Shown here: positions 5,930 to 6,321 of the stretch, in pieces | Position numbering within the stretch: position 1 is the first letter of the stretch | Layout of the letters: each line of letters begins with the position of its first letter | Source of the DNA: Treponema sp. | GTDB taxonomy: Bacteria; Spirochaetota; Spirochaetia; Treponematales; Breznakiellaceae | DNA length: 6,321 nucleotides | Assembly (NCBI GenBank): GCA_009785545.1 | Contig: WQWD01000144.1 | Coordinates: 1-6,321 of the forward strand | Reading direction: 5' to 3' | The notes under the pieces: generated by a model | Told to the model about the DNA's origin: nothing | The model's input: the letters and a program-made list of their open reading frames with translations, nothing else | Database searches by the model: none | Made by a program: the position numbers and the translations under genes

Positions 5930-5989
5930 TGAATATATTATTATAATAATAAAATCCAACCATATAATAAAATATTAAAAATACTATTT
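5912..5989. promoter_or_regulatory. Direct repeat AAAAATACTATTT, candidate operator or centromere sites
   Basis: The 13-mer AAAAATACTATTT occurs at 5912-5924, filling most of the spacer between -35 and -10, and again at 5977-5989 in the same orientation, across the loop and the start of the right arm of the large inverted repeat. A protein bound to the first copy would block RNA polymerase. This fits autoregulation by an RHH partition protein, but AT-rich sequence makes chance repeats more likely. Confidence 0.4.
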
Positions 5990-6006
5990 TATTATATGGT
6001 TGGATT
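5953..6006. repeat. Perfect 22-bp inverted repeat, candidate terminator, operator or centromere
   Basis: The arms 5953-5974 and 5985-6006 are exact complements (outer end AATCCAACCATATAATA) around a 10-bp spacer. It begins 2 bp past the stop codon of the resolvase remnant and, read on the minus strand, is followed by TTATTATTATAA, so it could terminate that gene. It is also 24 bp upstream of the operon promoter's -35, where partition centromeres often lie. Confidence 0.6.
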
Positions 6007-6008
6007 GA

Positions 6009-6230
6009 CTAAATTTTCGCTTTTTCCTCGGCAGCAAACTTATAAAACGTGTTTCTTTTTAGCCCCGTGCGCTCCATCGCGTCTTTGCCTGAAATCCTGC
6101 GTGTGGCGTATAACCCGTACACCTTGCTCGAAAAAATATAATTTTTGTTGTTGTGTGCTAAAAAGCAAGGGATGCCCGTCCGGCAGGAGCGGCACGCCCC
6201 TAAGAGCCTGTTTAAGATAGAATTTGCCAA
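6009..6230 (-). pseudogene. C-terminal remnant of a serine resolvase/invertase
   Basis: The open frame encodes 73 residues. Only the last part is recognisable: KVYGLYATRRISGKDAMERT (36-55) then GLKRNTFYKF (56-65), the helix-turn-helix that closes serine resolvases (compare the usual 'GxISxxEAMxxxGLxRxTFY' pattern). The catalytic domain with its active serine is absent. The first 30 or so residues (MANSILNRLLGACRSCRTG...) do not resemble a resolvase and derive from a GC-rich block (about 6171-6200) adjoining the next gene's leader. I infer that the resolvase was cut, perhaps by insertion of the element carrying the plus-strand gene at the right edge. Resolvases on plasmids resolve multimers, which fits the partition genes next to it. 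Whether the short frame is translated is unknown. Confidence 0.5.
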
Positions 6231-6267
6231 TTATTCAAAAACTGTTGGGTGCAAGGACAAAAAGATG

Positions 6268-6276
6268 TGCTATAAT
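6268..6276 (+). promoter_or_regulatory. Extended -10 promoter for the gene at the right edge
   Basis: TGCTATAAT (6268-6276) is a perfect -10 with the TGn extension. The -35 is poor at any suitable distance, which an extended -10 can tolerate. AGGAGAAATTA follows at 6277-6287 and again at 6297-6307; the second copy supplies the ribosome binding site. Confidence 0.5.
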
Positions 6277-6311
6277 AGGAGAAATTACAGTACAAGAGGA
6301 GAAATTAGAAG

Positions 6312-6321
6312 ATGAGAAAAG
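6312..6321 (+). CDS. Start of an unidentified plus-strand gene, cut by the window edge
   Basis: ATG at 6312 begins a frame reading Met-Arg-Lys before the window ends. GAGGAG (6296-6301) lies 10 bases upstream and an extended -10 promoter about 35 bp before the ATG. The leader contains AGAGCCTGTTTAAG (about 6203-6216), which looks like an insertion-sequence end, and the neighbouring resolvase is truncated, so a transposase is possible. Three codons cannot identify the product. Confidence 0.35.

Overview
The window looks like part of a mobile or extrachromosomal replicon from a Bacillota host, probably a clostridial-type bacterium. The protein families point that way: a VapE-type primase-helicase, an 'RARQYGKTTTL'-type AAA ATPase with a PD-(D/E)XK tail, and a resolvase C-terminus of the form familiar from Firmicutes. 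So do the strong AGGAGG-like ribosome binding sites and a consensus sigma-A promoter. Base composition is mosaic: the primase-helicase gene is fairly balanced, while the partition genes and their flanks are very AT-rich. This suggests modules of different origin.

Layout. (1) 1-1834, plus strand: a primase-helicase whose 5' end lies outside the window. Primase active-site elements are followed by a VapE/D5-like helicase domain. (2) 1835-2804: about 970 bp without a convincing gene. It is dominated by GGTGGCAG iterons in both orientations (2007-2498), arranged on both sides of an 84-bp AT-rich core. This resembles the replication origins of staphylococcal pathogenicity islands, which also lie 3' of their helicase gene. 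A three-way-junction inverted repeat follows at 2551-2595. (3) 2805-3002, minus strand: a ribbon-helix-helix (RHH) frame with no usable start codon, just downstream of a perfect 16-bp palindrome. (4) 5856-3103, minus strand: an apparent three-gene operon of a ParA-like ATPase with an altered P-loop, a 99-aa RHH protein (the likely ParB-type partner) and a 522-aa AAA ATPase/nuclease. It is driven by a near-perfect promoter at 5901-5929. (5) 5953-6006: a 22-bp perfect inverted repeat that may be a terminator, operator or centromere. (6) 6009-6230, minus strand: the C-terminal helix-turn-helix remnant of a serine resolvase. (7) 6268-6321, plus strand: a promoter and ribosome binding site leading into a gene that is cut by the window edge.

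Working model: the primase-helicase acts at the neighbouring iteron origin, and the ParA/RHH pair maintains the element. Two points merit attention: the origin is a symmetric two-array structure, and a partition-like pair is coupled to an AAA/PD-(D/E)XK protein while its ParA carries an unusual nucleotide-binding loop.
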